Shown: positions 19,436 through 29,165, numbered from the stretch's first letter. The stretch: DNA of 64,000 bases from Corynebacterium appendicis CIP 107643 (GCF_030408415.1 NZ_CP046976.1:1736001-1800000), one strand, 5' to 3'. Numbers and translations are program-made. The notes: a model not told the origin generated them from the letters alone.

Positions 19436-21285
19436 TATTCCTCGTCGGTGGACAGCGCCGCGACGAATGCCTCCTGCGGCACCGTGACGGAGCCGATGGA
19501 TTTCATGCGCTTCTTACCGGCTTTCTGCTTCTCCAGCAGCTTGCGCTTACGGGAGATATCGCCGCCGTAGCACTTGGACAGGACGTCCTTGCGCAGGGCG
19601 CGGATATTCTCGCGGGCAATGATCTTCGAGCCGATCGCTGCTTGGACGGGCACCTCGAACTGCTGGCGCGGGATGAGCTCCTTGAGCTTCTTGGTCATCT
19701 TGTTGCCGTACCACTGCGCGGAGTCGCGGTGGACGATGGCTGAGAACGCGTCGACGGGCTCACCCTGCAGCAGGATGTCGACCTTGACCAGATCGGCAGT
19801 CTGCTCGCCAGCCTCCTCGTAGTTGAGGGAGGCGTAGCCCTTCGTGCGGGACTTGAGCATGTCGAAGAAGTCGAAGATGATCTCGCCGAGCGGCATGATG
19901 TAGCGCAGCTCGACGCGCTCTTCGGAGAGATACTCCATATTCTTCATCTGGCCGCGCTTGGACTGGCACAGCTCCATCGTGGTGCCCACGAATTCCTGGG
20001 GCACGATGAGCGTCATGTTGACGATCGGCTCGAAGACTTCCTGGAGCTTTCCGCCCGGCCAGTCGGACGGGTTGTGCACCAACGACTCGGTGCCGTCTTC
20101 CGCGACGACGCGGTAGGTCACGGACGGAGCAGTGGAGATCAGGTCGAGATCGAATTCGCGCTCCAGACGGTCGCGGGTGATCTCCATGTGCAGCAGCCCC
20201 AAGAAGCCGCAGCGGAAACCGAAGCCGAGGGCGACGGAGGTCTCGGGCTCCCAGGTGAGGGAGGCGTCGTTAAGCTGGAGTTTTTCCAAGCTCTCGCGCA
20301 ACGTCGGGAAGTCCTCCTGGGACACGGGGAACAGGCCCGAATAGACCATCGGCTTGACATCCTCGAAGCCTTCGAGGGGCTCGTCGGCGCCCTTGTTCGC
20401 CCAGGTGACGGTGTCGCCGACGCGGGTCTCGCGGACGTCCTTCACACCGGTGATGAGGTAGCCGACCTCGCCGGGGCCGAGACCTTTTGCCTTCTGCATC
20501 GTCGGGGAGACAATGCCGATCTCGAGGATGTCGTGGGTGACGCCGGTGTTCATCATGGTCACCTTCTGGCCCGACTCCAATTTTCCGTCGATCATGCGGA
20601 TGTAGGTGACCACGCCGCGGAAGGTGTCGTAGACGGAGTCGAAGACGAGCGCGCGGGCCGGGGCGTCCGCGCCCTCTGCCGCGAGCGGCTTTGGCGGCGG
20701 GACGAGCTCGACGACCTTGTCCAGAAGTTCTGCAACGCCCTCGCCAGTCTTGCCGGACACGCGCAGGACATCCTCCGTTTCGCAGCCGATGATGTGGGCG
20801 ATCTCGGCGGCGTACTTCTCGGGATCGGCGGCCGGCAGGTCGATCTTGTTCAGCACCGGGATGATCTCGAGATCGTTCTCCATCGCCATGTACAGGTTGG
20901 CGAGGGTCTGGGCCTCGATGCCCTGCGCTGCGTCGACAAGCAAAATTGCTCCCTCGCATGCGTCGAGTGAACGCGACACCTCGTAGGAGAAGTCGACGTG
21001 GCCCGGGGTGTCGATCATCTGCAGAATGGTCTGCTTGCCGTCCGCCGTCGTCCACGGCAGGCGCACGTTCTGTGCCTTGATGGTGATGCCGCGCTCGCGC
21101 TCAATGTCCATGTTGTCCAGGTACTGGTCGCGCATCTCGCGCGCCTCGACCACGTTGGAGAGCTGGAGGATCCGGTCCGCGAGGGTGGATTTTCCGTGGT
21201 CGATATGCGCGATGATGCAGAAATTCCGGATCTGCGCCGGATCAGTGAACGTCGTCAACGCGAAATTCGTGTTTGCCTTCGCCAT
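19435..21285 (-). CDS. lepA: Elongation factor 4 (LepA)
   Basis: 616 aa, the usual length. Ribosome-associated GTPase that affects translocation and initiation. G1 is [10 protein letters not shown]3 is [13 protein letters not shown]4 is NKIDLP; the LepA C-terminal domain with [26 protein letters not shown] (read in parts) closes the protein. ATG 21285 has a strong AGGAGGG site 7 nt upstream; the longer frame to 21354 has none. It is divergent from the membrane protein gene at 21388. Confidence 0.96.
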   Translation of the reverse strand: MAKANTNFALTTFTDPAQIRNFCIIAHIDHGKSTLADRILQLSNVVEAREMRDQYLDNMDIERERGITIKAQNVRLPWTTADGKQTILQMIDTPGHVDFSYEVSRSLDACEGAILLVDAAQGIEAQTLANLYMAMENDLEIIPVLNKIDLPAADPEKYAAEIAHIIGCETEDVLRVSGKTGEGVAELLDKVVELVPPPKPLAAEGADAPARALVFDSVYDTFRGVVTYIRMIDGKLESGQKVTMMNTGVTHDILEIGIVSPTMQKAKGLGPGEVGYLITGVKDVRETRVGDTVTWANKGADEPLEGFEDVKPMVYSGLFPVSQEDFPTLRESLEKLQLNDASLTWEPETSVALGFGFRCGFLGLLHMEITRDRLEREFDLDLISTAPSVTYRVVAEDGTESLVHNPSDWPGGKLQEVFEPIVNMTLIVPQEFVGTTMELCQSKRGQMKNMEYLSEERVELRYIMPLGEIIFDFFDMLKSRTKGYASLNYEEAGEQTADLVKVDILLQGEPVDAFSAIVHRDSAQWYGNKMTKKLKELIPRQQFEVPVQAAIGSKIIARENIRALRKDVLSKCYGGDISRKRKLLEKQKAGKKRMKSIGSVTVPQEAFVAALSTDEE

Positions 21286-21387
21286 CGGCCATCCCTCCTC
21301 AAAAACTAACGTCACCATACCGTGAGCTGGACGCCCAAGGGCAATCGCCGTCACGCGCTACAGTGGCCAAGCAGAAAGGAGTCCACG

Positions 21388-22068
21388 GTGAGCGAAAATA
21401 TTGGCCCCTGGCTCGGCGGGCAGCCGATGCGCCGCGAGTGGAATGCGTCCGCCGAGCTGTTCCCCAAGGATTTCAGCCGCTTCGTGCTGCCTCAGAACCT
21501 GAACCAGTTGATGGACGGGACGAATGCGCACACGTTCCGCACGTACGACGAGTTCATCCGGTTCATCGAGCCCGTCGCGCCCCCTGCCCCGGAGCGGAGG
21601 CAAGCCCGCTTCACATTGGCTGCGATCTGCTTGGTTCTCGCGATGGTCGTCATTCCGATCGGTGCGTTGATGGCGAGCGGCGGGGTCATCGCCGCGGGCG
21701 TCGGTTTCGGTACGGCATCGGTCATTTTCGGGCTCGTGGCGCTCGGTCAGCAGATGATTCACAGTTCCGAGCAGAGACGGCAGCTTCCGCCGCAGCAGCG
21801 GCTGGCCCAGAAATTCGGGGGCGAGCCGGCAGCGGCGTTGCCGGTGTTCATCGCGGACCGTCTCACCATGACGGCCGAGGAGAACGACGTGCTCGACCAA
21901 TGTTTGGGCCTCTACAACTACTGCCAGGCCAACCATTTGCCGCTCAGCGCCGGCCACTGGCGCGACCTCACCCAGCACGCGCTCGCCCAGACGCGGCTCG
22001 CGCGGAACACGGACCAGCCCAAAGCTCTTGAGAATTTACGGTCCAATATCGACCGGCTCGACCTGTAG
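21388..22068 (+). CDS. Uncharacterised membrane protein with two helices
   Basis: 226 aa from GTG 21388, which has AGAAAGGAG at the right distance. Residues about 75-95 and 98-120 are two membrane helices; the N-terminal 70 residues and C-terminal 100 residues are soluble. The C-terminal part is helical and polar (NDVLDQCLGLYNYC). No family recognised. It sits between lepA and rpsT, a region that varies among corynebacteria, and is followed after 42 bp by the PemK-like gene. Confidence 0.7.
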   Translation: MSENIGPWLGGQPMRREWNASAELFPKDFSRFVLPQNLNQLMDGTNAHTFRTYDEFIRFIEPVAPPAPERRQARFTLAAICLVLAMVVIPIGALMASGGVIAAGVGFGTASVIFGLVALGQQMIHSSEQRRQLPPQQRLAQKFGGEPAAALPVFIADRLTMTAEENDVLDQCLGLYNYCQANHLPLSAGHWRDLTQHALAQTRLARNTDQPKALENLRSNIDRLDL

Positions 22069-22097
22069 TTTGCTTGTCGACGTCGCGTGACACCCAC

Positions 22098-22111
22098 TAG
22101 GCTCTAACCCA
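22098..22111 (+). promoter_or_regulatory. Probable leaderless promoter of the PemK-like gene
   Basis: TAGGCT (22098-22103) ends 7 nt before ATG 22111, placing the likely transcription start on the A of the start codon. No Shine-Dalgarno sequence is present. The same TAGGCTCTAA string recurs at about 22636 upstream of rpsT. Confidence 0.5.
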
Positions 22112-22605
22112 TGAAGTTCCTGCGGCGCCTTGCCGACAAGCCCACTGCGCTGGATCAAGGGCTGAAGATCCTCAACGAGCGCATGGGCAACTCCCCCACT
22201 CGCGTGCGCCGCCGCCCCGCCCGCACCCGCGTGGTCCCCACCCGCGACATCTCCCGCAGCATCTTCTACGCCCCCGACATGGACGGCCAGGCTGAACCCG
22301 GCGAAGTGGTGTGGTTCAACGTTCCCGCCACTCCCCTGAAGGAACGCTCCATGCTCGTGGTGGGACGCGACCGCCACGAGGTCTTGGGCCTGCTCATTTC
22401 CGCAAATGAAGACCACGCGGACGATTCCGACTGGGTCGCGATCGGTTGCGGAGAATGGAAAGCCACCGGCGAGCCCTGTTGGGTGCGCATGGACAAGACT
22501 CTCTTCGTCCCCGAGACAGACCTGCGCCGCCGCGGGGCGCTGTTCCCGGCACGCCGTTTCGAGCACATCGCCGACCACCTGCGCAAGCACTTCGACTGGG
22601 CGTAA
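22111..22605 (+). CDS. PemK/MazF-like protein
   Basis: 164 aa. The central part (PGEVVWFNVPATPLKERSMLVVGRDRHEVLGLLIS) fits the PemK/MazF beta-barrel, whose toxins cut mRNA; the N-terminal 50 residues are basic and the C-terminus is amphipathic. No antitoxin gene lies next to it, and corynebacteria carry such solitary PemK-like genes at this locus, so a toxin role is uncertain. It appears to be translated from a leaderless mRNA. Confidence 0.65.
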   Translation: MKFLRRLADKPTALDQGLKILNERMGNSPTRVRRRPARTRVVPTRDISRSIFYAPDMDGQAEPGEVVWFNVPATPLKERSMLVVGRDRHEVLGLLISANEDHADDSDWVAIGCGEWKATGEPCWVRMDKTLFVPETDLRRRGALFPARRFEHIADHLRKHFDWA

Positions 22606-22771
22606 ACGCGATTTTGGCCAGGCCGCGATGGTTGCTAGGCTCTAAACGTTATTCGGCGCGCCGCATACCGTGGGCAGGACCTTGGGTTCGCGGTCTGTGA
22701 CAAATTGCGGCGCTTTCAAGTTCCGGATGCACGTTCATTTCACGACCTTCAGGACTTTCAAGAGGTACATC

Positions 22772-23035
22772 ATGGCAAATATCAAGCAGCAGAAGAAGCG
22801 CGTTCTCACCAACGAGAAGCGTCGCGTCCGCAACAAGAGCATCCGCTCCGCAGTCCGCACCGAGATCCGCAAGTTCAACGAGATCGTCGACGGCGGCGAC
22901 AAGTCCGCAGCCGAGGAGCAGCTCCGCGTCGCATCCCGCAAGCTGGACAAGGCTGTGACCAAGGGCGTCTTCCACCGCAACAACGCGGCCAACAAGAAGT
23001 CCAACATGGCTCGCGCCCTGAACAAGCTCGGCTAG
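22772..23035 (+). CDS. rpsT: 30S ribosomal protein S20
   Basis: 87 aa, basic, with the usual [18 protein letters not shown] start and [19 protein letters not shown] end. It binds 16S rRNA in the small subunit. The ATG has AAGAGG nearby. A 166-bp leader-sized gap precedes it, with a TAGGCTCTAA -10-like string at about 22636, and a strong intrinsic terminator follows. Confidence 0.97.
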   Translation: MANIKQQKKRVLTNEKRRVRNKSIRSAVRTEIRKFNEIVDGGDKSAAEEQLRVASRKLDKAVTKGVFHRNNAANKKSNMARALNKLG

Positions 23036-23054
23036 AGTCTGCCGAGTCGAAAGG

Positions 23055-23086
23055 ATCCGCTCACCTCTCTGGTGGGCGGATTTTTA
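23055..23086 (+). terminator. Intrinsic terminator of rpsT
   Basis: ATCCGC-t-CACC (23055-23065) pairs with GGTG-g-GCGGAT (23071-23081) around a TCTCT loop and is followed by a run of T. It lies 20 bp after the rpsT stop. Confidence 0.9.
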
Positions 23087-23138
23087 GTTCCTGGAGCTGA
23101 TATGTCACGACGGGGTGCGCGCCGTAATATCCCCCTCA

Positions 23139-23505
23139 TGAAAAATCTCCGCCGGGGTGTGGGGACGACACTGCTCCAATCCGGCCTCGGTTTCCGGGCG
23201 GTCAGCGTCGACGGCGTGGTCCGCCCGTACACGGTGGTGCTGCCGCGCAATTACAACCCGTTCAAGGCGGTATCCCGTCATCATCGGTTTCGGCGGATGG
23301 CAGCACAATGCTGGCCGCACCCGCTCGTACCAGCAACTCGTGTGTGCCGCCGGCGACCGCGCCATTGACATGTAGCCGCAGGGCATGAATAACGCGTGGG
23401 GCGGCGCCCCGAACGCGCGCACGGAGATCCACACGGCCCAAAGCGGCGGGCACACGTGGTTCCCCGGCGCCACGAACCGCGTGATGCGCTTCTTCTTGGG
23501 CTAGG
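23139..23505 (+). pseudogene. Decayed esterase (PHB depolymerase/LpqC-like)
   Basis: The start (MKNLRRGVGTTLLQSGLGFR, then VRPYTVVLPRNYNP) matches secreted alpha/beta-hydrolases of the polyhydroxybutyrate depolymerase group. At about 23275 the frame shifts: IIGFGGWQHNAGRTRSYQQLVC continues in another frame and hits a stop at about 23373. The region with the nucleophile serine is missing. The 3' end (GGAPNARTEIHTAQSGGHTWFPGA) with the catalytic-His motif follows directly. So the gene has a frameshift and an internal deletion and cannot give an active enzyme. Confidence 0.75.
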
Positions 23506-24148
23506 ATCCCAACCCGATAATTCCGCGGACGATCAAGAAAGCGCCGGCGACGATGAAGAATCCGCCGGCACCGATGTCGATAAAAGGCCCGGCCCTGAAC
23601 AATCTGCGGCGCACCCGCTCGGTGGACACCACGAGACTGAACCCGATGAACAGCAAGAACGCAGTGATCCAGAGGGCGAAGATCACCAGCGCAGCAGTGC
23701 CGATGGAGGGGCTCGGCGGCAGCAGAGGAGCGACGAGGGCGGCGAGGAAGAGGACGATCTTGGGGTTTGAGAGGTTCGTCGTCAAGCCTGTGAAGAACGC
23801 TTCGCGCATCGTGCCGAGACGCTCCGCCGCGTCATCCATGTCCAGCGGCGGATTCTCTCTGTCCCGGATGCCTTGGCGCGCGGTGGTGTAGCCCATGAAC
23901 ACGATCCAGGCGCCGCCGGCGACCTGGACGAGCTCGAGCAGCCACGGGAACGCAGTCAAAAGAGCGGCGGCGCCGAGAACGGTCAGCGTGATCCAGAAGA
24001 ACGCGCCGACATAGATGCCGCAAGCGGCCGCGATCGCGTGGCGGCGGGAACGCGTCGCATAACGCGTGAGCAGGACGATATCCGGACCGGGCGTGGCTGC
24101 GCCCGCCAGATTCACTAAAACGATCGCCGCGAGGTCCGCGGGATTCAC
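23501..24148 (-). CDS. LysE/RhtB-family amino acid exporter
   Basis: 215 aa with about six helices. The N-terminal LAGAATPGPDIVLLTRYATRSRRHAIAAACG is the LysE/RhtB signature. Members export amino acids such as lysine, threonine or homoserine lactones; substrate not predictable here. Start is GTG overlapping the stop of the ankyrin gene, so it belongs to the comEA-comEC-holA-ankyrin-lysE strand and is probably coupled. Its end abuts the decayed esterase. Confidence 0.85.
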   Translation of the reverse strand: MNPADLAAIVLVNLAGAATPGPDIVLLTRYATRSRRHAIAAACGIYVGAFFWITLTVLGAAALLTAFPWLLELVQVAGGAWIVFMGYTTARQGIRDRENPPLDMDDAAERLGTMREAFFTGLTTNLSNPKIVLFLAALVAPLLPPSPSIGTAALVIFALWITAFLLFIGFSLVVSTERVRRRLFRAGPFIDIGAGGFFIVAGAFLIVRGIIGLGS

Positions 24149-24546
24149 TTGCTCATCTTCTCCACGAGGTCGTCGCGCTCGAACATCCTCGCTGTCGAGA
24201 TGGCGTCGGGAGTGCCGGCAGCCGGGTCGGCACCGGCGGCGAGGAGGACGTCGACAAGCGCGTCCTCTTTTTTGAACACGACGCCCGCGAGCGGTGCCTG
24301 GCCGCGGTCGTTGAGCTTGTTCACGTCCGCGCCGCGCTCGATGAGGCCCTTGACGAGTTCGACGTGGCCGGAGTACGACGCGAGCATGAGGAAGGAATTG
24401 CCGTCCTGGTTGGTCATGTCCACGGCGACACCTTGGTCGACGTAGTCCAGCAAGGTGGTGTCGCCGTCGCGCGCCATGTTGAACAGGCGGGTGGCGAATT
24501 CTTGCACGTCTGCGGGAATCTCAGTCACGGTGACGCACACTATCAC
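24145..24546 (-). CDS. Ankyrin-repeat protein
   Basis: 133 aa with about three ankyrin repeats (for example GNSFLMLASYSGHVELVKGLIERGADVNKLNDRGQAPL, read in parts). A small cytosolic protein-binding module; partner unknown. The GTG at 24546 overlaps the holA stop by 4 bp; a second GTG seven codons in (VTEIPADV) is an alternative start. Coupled both to holA and to the LysE-type exporter. Confidence 0.8.
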   Translation of the reverse strand: MIVCVTVTEIPADVQEFATRLFNMARDGDTTLLDYVDQGVAVDMTNQDGNSFLMLASYSGHVELVKGLIERGADVNKLNDRGQAPLAGVVFKKEDALVDVLLAAGADPAAGTPDAISTARMFERDDLVEKMSK

Positions 24547-25478
24547 GCGAGCTGCGCGATGCGCCGGACAGCGTCCTCGACGGCGAATTCGGGGTCGCCG
24601 CCCTGGCCTTTGACCGTCGCGTCGAGGTCCGCGACGATGATCACAGCCTCGCTGACCGAGCTGCCGGACCAGTTGCGTGCGACCTGCATTGTTTTCTTTG
24701 CGACGAACGGGTGCATCCCCACAGTCCGCGCAATCTGGTCGGGGTTGCCGCGGGTCTGGTACAGCTTCGCCACGTCGCCGACCTTGTTCGCCAGCGCCGC
24801 CGCGATCGCGACAGGACTGATGCCCAACTGCAATGCCCGGCGCGTGCTGGCCAGTGCGCGGTCGGTGCGTCCCGCGATCGCCTGGTCCGCGATGTCGAAG
24901 CCGGAGACCTCCGCGACACCGGTGTAGTAGGCGCGAACTTTCGCGACGGTGAGCTCCCCTTCCGTGTCGGCGACAAGCTGCTCGATCGCCGACGCCAGCT
25001 CGCGCAAATCCGAGCCGACGGACTCGAGGAGCGCGCCGATCACGTCGGGCGTGGGGCGGACTCCGTGCCGCCGGAATTCGGCCGTGACCCAGCTTTGGCG
25101 TTCGCGCTGGTTCGGAGGGTTCACTTCGTGCACGTCAGCGACTTTGCGGAATTTAGCGACGTACGACTTGTTTCGCCCTTTCCCGCTGTGGACGATCACG
25201 AGGGTCATGCCCGGCGCGGGATCGGCGGCGGCCTGCAGCAAAAGTTCGGTCGGTTCCTTGCCTGCGAGCTCAGTGTTGGTGACCACCACGACGCGCTCCT
25301 CGGCGAACAGCGACGGGCTGGTGGCCTGCGCGAGCTCGGAGACGGTGATGTCGCCGGCGCGGAGGGTGGACACCTCCGCGGCGGGGCCGACCTCGTCGAT
25401 GATGCTCTTGGTGGCGCGCTCGGCGAGAAATTCGTCTTCACCGACGACGAGGTGGACTGGGATGATCATGCTGGTCAT
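24543..25478 (-). CDS. holA: DNA polymerase III delta subunit
   Basis: 311 aa, normal length for HolA. It loads the beta clamp as part of the clamp loader. Family features are LVVGEDEFLAERA near the N-terminus and GDPEFAVEDAVRRI at the end. The start at 25478 overlaps comEC by 41 bp. ATG 25469 is a good alternative: TACAAT (minus strand, 25482-25477) lies exactly 7 nt before it, as expected for a leaderless message arising inside comEC. Confidence 0.92.
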   Translation of the reverse strand: MTSMIIPVHLVVGEDEFLAERATKSIIDEVGPAAEVSTLRAGDITVSELAQATSPSLFAEERVVVVTNTELAGKEPTELLLQAAADPAPGMTLVIVHSGKGRNKSYVAKFRKVADVHEVNPPNQRERQSWVTAEFRRHGVRPTPDVIGALLESVGSDLRELASAIEQLVADTEGELTVAKVRAYYTGVAEVSGFDIADQAIAGRTDRALASTRRALQLGISPVAIAAALANKVGDVAKLYQTRGNPDQIARTVGMHPFVAKKTMQVARNWSGSSVSEAVIIVADLDATVKGQGGDPEFAVEDAVRRIAQLA

Positions 25479-27033
25479 TGTACGGATAGATCACGGGGAT
25501 GCCCTCCTCGGTCACGACATTCCGCTCGCGGTTTTTCGGCTCGCGCACAACGACGACGGTCGTACCGTGCGGGACCTTCCCAATGTCGGCTTCGGTTTCG
25601 ACGACATACGGTTTCCGCTTATCGACGACCTCAGTTTCCCCTCCCATCGCCACCCCCAGGAGCACCGCGGCAGCCGCGATGGTGAGTCTGGGGCGTTCCG
25701 CGATGAAGCCGGCGAGAATCCACCCGTAAACGACGATGGCCTGGAGGGGTTCTGCCTCGATCGTGGTGGCGGGCAGACGTGCCCCGGTGTCGGCGACGGT
25801 GCGAATCCACCCGGCGAGCGGAGCTACCACCCACAGCAGCGGCGCCGCGAGCGCGGTGTGGATCTGCGCCAGGATCGCCGCCGCCATGCCCAGCACCGTG
25901 ACTGCCCCGACGACGGGACTGACGAGAACATTGGCGATGACCGCCACGAGCGAGACTTTTCCCGCCATCCCCGCGATGATCGGCGCGGTGGCAAGGTCCG
26001 CCGCGATGGCCACTGAGAGTGCTTTCCCGAGAATGTCCGGCCACCTCAGCGGCGCGAGCGCCCGGTAGATCAGCGGCGAGATCGCCACGATGCCGGCTGT
26101 GGCCGCGGTGGATAGAGCGAATGCGTAATTGACCGCCAAGTCTGAATCGACCAGCACGAGTCCGATGACGGACAGGCTGAGCACGTGGATCGGCTCCGCC
26201 CGTGTGGAGGCGATGATCGCGGTGAACCCGACCAACCCCGAGACCGTGGCGCGCAGGACGCTGGGTTCCGGCCCGACGAGCCCGGCGTAGACAAGCAGAG
26301 CTATTCCCGCCGCGATGATCTGCCCGCGCAGCCCGAGCCGGCATGCACCCGCGATGAGCAGCGCGGCCGTTGCGACGTACATGCAATTCGCGCCGCTCAC
26401 GGCACTCAAGTGGCTCAAGCCTGTGTCGATATAGGCCTGCTGCTCACCGGAGCTTTGCATGGAGACATCGCCCAGCACCATGCCGGGGATGAGGCCTTGG
26501 GCGTGCTCCCCCACCGCCGCGTCGACGGCGGACGCGAAAGTCTCTCTCACGTTTGCGGCGAACGCCGCGAACCCGGTGGGCGGGCCGAGCACGTCCACGT
26601 CCCCATTCACCGTCACGGTTCCGATGCCGGGGCGGGTGGATTCGCTGAGGGTGCCGGAAACTTCGACAGTGGTGCCGGCAGATAGTGGCTCGATGCCGTC
26701 AGTGAAGACTGGGATGGGGGCGGGGTACCCGTCGACATTGACGTTGACGAGCCAGTTACCTGTATCCAGTTTTTTCGGCGCCCCGCTGACGGTGCCGGTG
26801 AAGGTCTCACCGAAATCAGATGTGCGGGCCGTCGCGCACCGGGCCCACGCGACTGCCGCCGAACAGGCGCCGAGCCCGCCACACAGAATCGTTTGTCCGT
26901 AGGCACGCGCCACGAGACAACACGCGATCGCTACCCCGACTGTTCCGAGCGCCCACGCGGGGCCGGCGAGGATGACGGTCAAAGCGGATATCCACACCGC
27001 CGCGGCGGGCGGGACGAGACGCAGTTCGCGCAT
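25438..27033 (-). CDS. comEC: ComEC/Rec2 competence channel protein, no nuclease domain
   Basis: 531 aa. N-terminal helices and an OB-like domain (about 70-150) are followed by the competence core with HLSAVSGANCMYVATAALL, the conserved SGxN motif, and about eight to ten membrane helices. In transformable bacteria ComEC carries single-stranded DNA across the membrane. The C-terminal metallo-beta-lactamase domain of full-length ComEC (700-800 aa) is absent. It is coupled to comEA (TGATG overlap) and overlaps holA. Whether this organism takes up DNA is unknown. Confidence 0.9.
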   Translation of the reverse strand: MRELRLVPPAAAVWISALTVILAGPAWALGTVGVAIACCLVARAYGQTILCGGLGACSAAVAWARCATARTSDFGETFTGTVSGAPKKLDTGNWLVNVNVDGYPAPIPVFTDGIEPLSAGTTVEVSGTLSESTRPGIGTVTVNGDVDVLGPPTGFAAFAANVRETFASAVDAAVGEHAQGLIPGMVLGDVSMQSSGEQQAYIDTGLSHLSAVSGANCMYVATAALLIAGACRLGLRGQIIAAGIALLVYAGLVGPEPSVLRATVSGLVGFTAIIASTRAEPIHVLSLSVIGLVLVDSDLAVNYAFALSTAATAGIVAISPLIYRALAPLRWPDILGKALSVAIAADLATAPIIAGMAGKVSLVAVIANVLVSPVVGAVTVLGMAAAILAQIHTALAAPLLWVVAPLAGWIRTVADTGARLPATTIEAEPLQAIVVYGWILAGFIAERPRLTIAAAAVLLGVAMGGETEVVDKRKPYVVETEADIGKVPHGTTVVVVREPKNRERNVVTEEGIPVIYPYNDQHDHPSPPRRR

Positions 27034-27662
27034 CAGAGACTGACCAGGTCTTTGATGGCGTCGAATTTGGCGGGACCGATTCCTTTGACGTCGAGAAGCT
27101 GCTCGACGCTGGTGAACGAACCAATCGATTCCCGGTGCGCGACGATCGCCGCGGAGGTCGCTTCGCCGACGCCGGGCAGCTCAGTGAGATCCTGCGCAGA
27201 TGCGGAGTTGATGGATATGCCGGAGCTGGCCTCTCCTCCCGGCACCCCCTCTCCCTGGACAGGGACGACGATCTGTTCGCCGTCGGCGAGGAGTTGGGCG
27301 AGGTTGAGGCTGAGCAATTCGGCCTCGGGCAGAGGTTTTGCCTGCTCGAGGGCGTCGGCGATCCGTGCACCGTCGTCGAGGGTGACCAGGCCGGGCTCGG
27401 CGACAGCTCCGACCACGGAGACGACGAGCGTGGCGGGAGCGGCTTCCGCGGTCTCCCATTCGGATTCGGGCGGGTCGTCGCGGAGGACGAACCACCCGCA
27501 GACAAGGACGAGGACGATCCCCACCGCGGCGGCGGCCTGTTTCGGCGCGACAGCGAGGCGGGGTTCGGGGTACTGGACGGCGAGGAGATCTTCTTCCCCG
27601 GTGGGACGTGTGAGTTCGGCGAGGCGTTGCGATACCTTCATGCCGCTCACGCTAAGGCGCAT
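27033..27662 (-). CDS. comEA: ComEA-like DNA-binding protein
   Basis: 209 aa. One N-terminal membrane helix (about 50-65), an SLBB-like region (about 85-140), and a C-terminal helix-hairpin-helix pair (INSASAQDLTELPGVGEATSAAIV and SVEQLLDVKGIGPAKFDAI). It would bind double-stranded DNA outside the membrane and pass it to ComEC. The stop overlaps the comEC start. A single DnaA-box-like TTATCCACA lies about 30 bp upstream of the gene. Confidence 0.9.
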   Translation of the reverse strand: MRLSVSGMKVSQRLAELTRPTGEEDLLAVQYPEPRLAVAPKQAAAAVGIVLVLVCGWFVLRDDPPESEWETAEAAPATLVVSVVGAVAEPGLVTLDDGARIADALEQAKPLPEAELLSLNLAQLLADGEQIVVPVQGEGVPGGEASSGISINSASAQDLTELPGVGEATSAAIVAHRESIGSFTSVEQLLDVKGIGPAKFDAIKDLVSL

Positions 27663-27737
27663 CTAAACGGCTGAACAGCGCACTCGAGAGAAGTTGTGGA
27701 TAACTGCGTTGCGCGCCGTATCCCTGTGGAATTCGCC

Positions 27738-28517
27738 TTATGGATAGAAGACAGACAACCCGATCGCGCCCTCGCCGGTGTGGGCGGCGACGGCGTCGGT
27801 GAAGGGGAAAAGGTGGACAGACGAGCCGTCGACAAGCTCTTCTTTTAGCATTTCTGCGAGCGCGGCGGCGCTGTCCTCGTCGGCGCTGTACTGGACAGCG
27901 GCGAAGACGGGCGAGCCGTCGGCGCGGTCGACAACGTGGGCGACGAGCTTTGAGAATGCCTTCGATTGGGTGCGGGTCTTGATCGCGAGTTCGAGTTTGC
28001 CGTCGTTGACGCGCAGGATCGGCTTCGTGGCCAAGAGTGCGGCGGACAGCATGGCGGTGGTCGCGGACAGGCGGCCGGATTTGCGCATGTCGTCGAGTTG
28101 CCGCAGGTACAGCCATGTCTCGGACATGGCGAGCGCACCTTCCGCGGCGGCCGCGCACCCGTCGAGATCGGCGCCGGCGCGCGCGAAAGAAGCCGCGACG
28201 ATAGCTGCCGCGCCGACGGCCATGCCCGCAGAATCGGTGTCCACGACACGCACCGCATCGTCGAAGACGGCGGACGCACTCACCCCCGCGGACCACGTGG
28301 ATGACAGTCTTTTGGACAAGTGCAGCGCGACGATTCCGTCGTCGCCGCCGCGCTCCAATTGCCGTGCGTACGCCGCGGCAAGCTCCAGGGCGGACAGCCC
28401 GGAGGTGGAGGCGTCCTCGTCCTCCATCACATGCAGGTCGAGGACGGTGATGTCAAGCTTCTCCGCGAGCTCCGCCGGCACACCTGCCGAGGAGTCGACG
28501 ACTACGCGGACAGCCAT
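27738..28517 (-). CDS. DegV-family fatty-acid-binding protein
   Basis: 259 aa from ATG 28517. It starts VRVVVDSSAGVPAELAEKLDITVLDLHV and has the lipid-contacting Ser/Thr motifs (LSKRLSSTWSAGVSAS, DTDSAGMAVG). DegV-like proteins bind a fatty acid and, in some bacteria, deliver it to fatty acid kinase. The frame runs on to 28742, but that part is antisense-like to the phosphatase gene. Its ATG overlaps the phosphatase stop (TGATG). Confidence 0.88.
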   Translation of the reverse strand: MAVRVVVDSSAGVPAELAEKLDITVLDLHVMEDEDASTSGLSALELAAAYARQLERGGDDGIVALHLSKRLSSTWSAGVSASAVFDDAVRVVDTDSAGMAVGAAAIVAASFARAGADLDGCAAAAEGALAMSETWLYLRQLDDMRKSGRLSATTAMLSAALLATKPILRVNDGKLELAIKTRTQSKAFSKLVAHVVDRADGSPVFAAVQYSADEDSAAALAEMLKEELVDGSSVHLFPFTDAVAAHTGEGAIGLSVFYP

Positions 28518-29158
28518 CAGACCGCCCCCTGATTCCACGCCTCGAGGTACCACTGCACGTCGTTCCACGTACCGTCGCCGCCCATCCGCGGGCGGGCGTA
28601 CAACTGCGAGGTATTCGTATTTTTCAAGCTTTTGAGCAGCGGATACTGGGCATGGTCGAGCCCCAGGAGATTCGACGTCAGCGCCGAAATCGTTCCGCCG
28701 TGAGCGACGAACAGCACGGCGGCACCGTCCCACCCGTCCCATTGCAGGAGCTTATCGACGACCGGTCTCGCCCTTTCCGCCACGCCCAGCCTCGATTCGC
28801 CTCCGCCGGGCGGTGCCCACGACGGGTCGTGCCGCCACGCCGCGCGGGCGCCGACAAATGAGCCGTCGACCTCGACGTGCGTCATGCCCTGCCACTGGCC
28901 CAAATGGGTCTCGCGCAGGCGGGGATCCAGCTCCACCTCCAGGCCGAGTTTCTCCCCGACGATCTCGGCGGTGGTGCTCGCGCGGGACAGGTCCGACGAC
29001 ACGATTTTCACGATGCCCATGTCTTTCACCCACTCGGCGGCGGCGTGGGCTTGGGAGATCCCGGCGTCGGAAAGCTGCGTGTCCAGCTGTCCCTGCATGC
29101 GGCGCGTGGCGTTGTACGTGGTCTCGCCGTGCCGCATCATGATCAAGCGTCGGCTCAT
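28517..29158 (-). CDS. Histidine phosphatase (GpgP-like position)
   Basis: 213 aa from ATG 29158. The phosphoglycerate-mutase-like catalytic RHGET motif (RLIMMRHGETTYN) and the late AHGGT motif (VLFVAHGGTISAL) are intact. In mycobacteria the gene next to rsfS and nadD encodes glucosyl-3-phosphoglycerate phosphatase (Rv2419c, GpgP); the same gene order here makes that role plausible. The start at 29158 overlaps the 3' end of rsfS (stop at 29166) closely, so the genes are one operon. Confidence 0.8.
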   Translation of the reverse strand: MSRRLIMMRHGETTYNATRRMQGQLDTQLSDAGISQAHAAAEWVKDMGIVKIVSSDLSRASTTAEIVGEKLGLEVELDPRLRETHLGQWQGMTHVEVDGSFVGARAAWRHDPSWAPPGGGESRLGVAERARPVVDKLLQWDGWDGAAVLFVAHGGTISALTSNLLGLDHAQYPLLKSLKNTNTSQLYARPRMGGDGTWNDVQWYLEAWNQGAV

Positions 29159-29165
29159 GGTCGGC

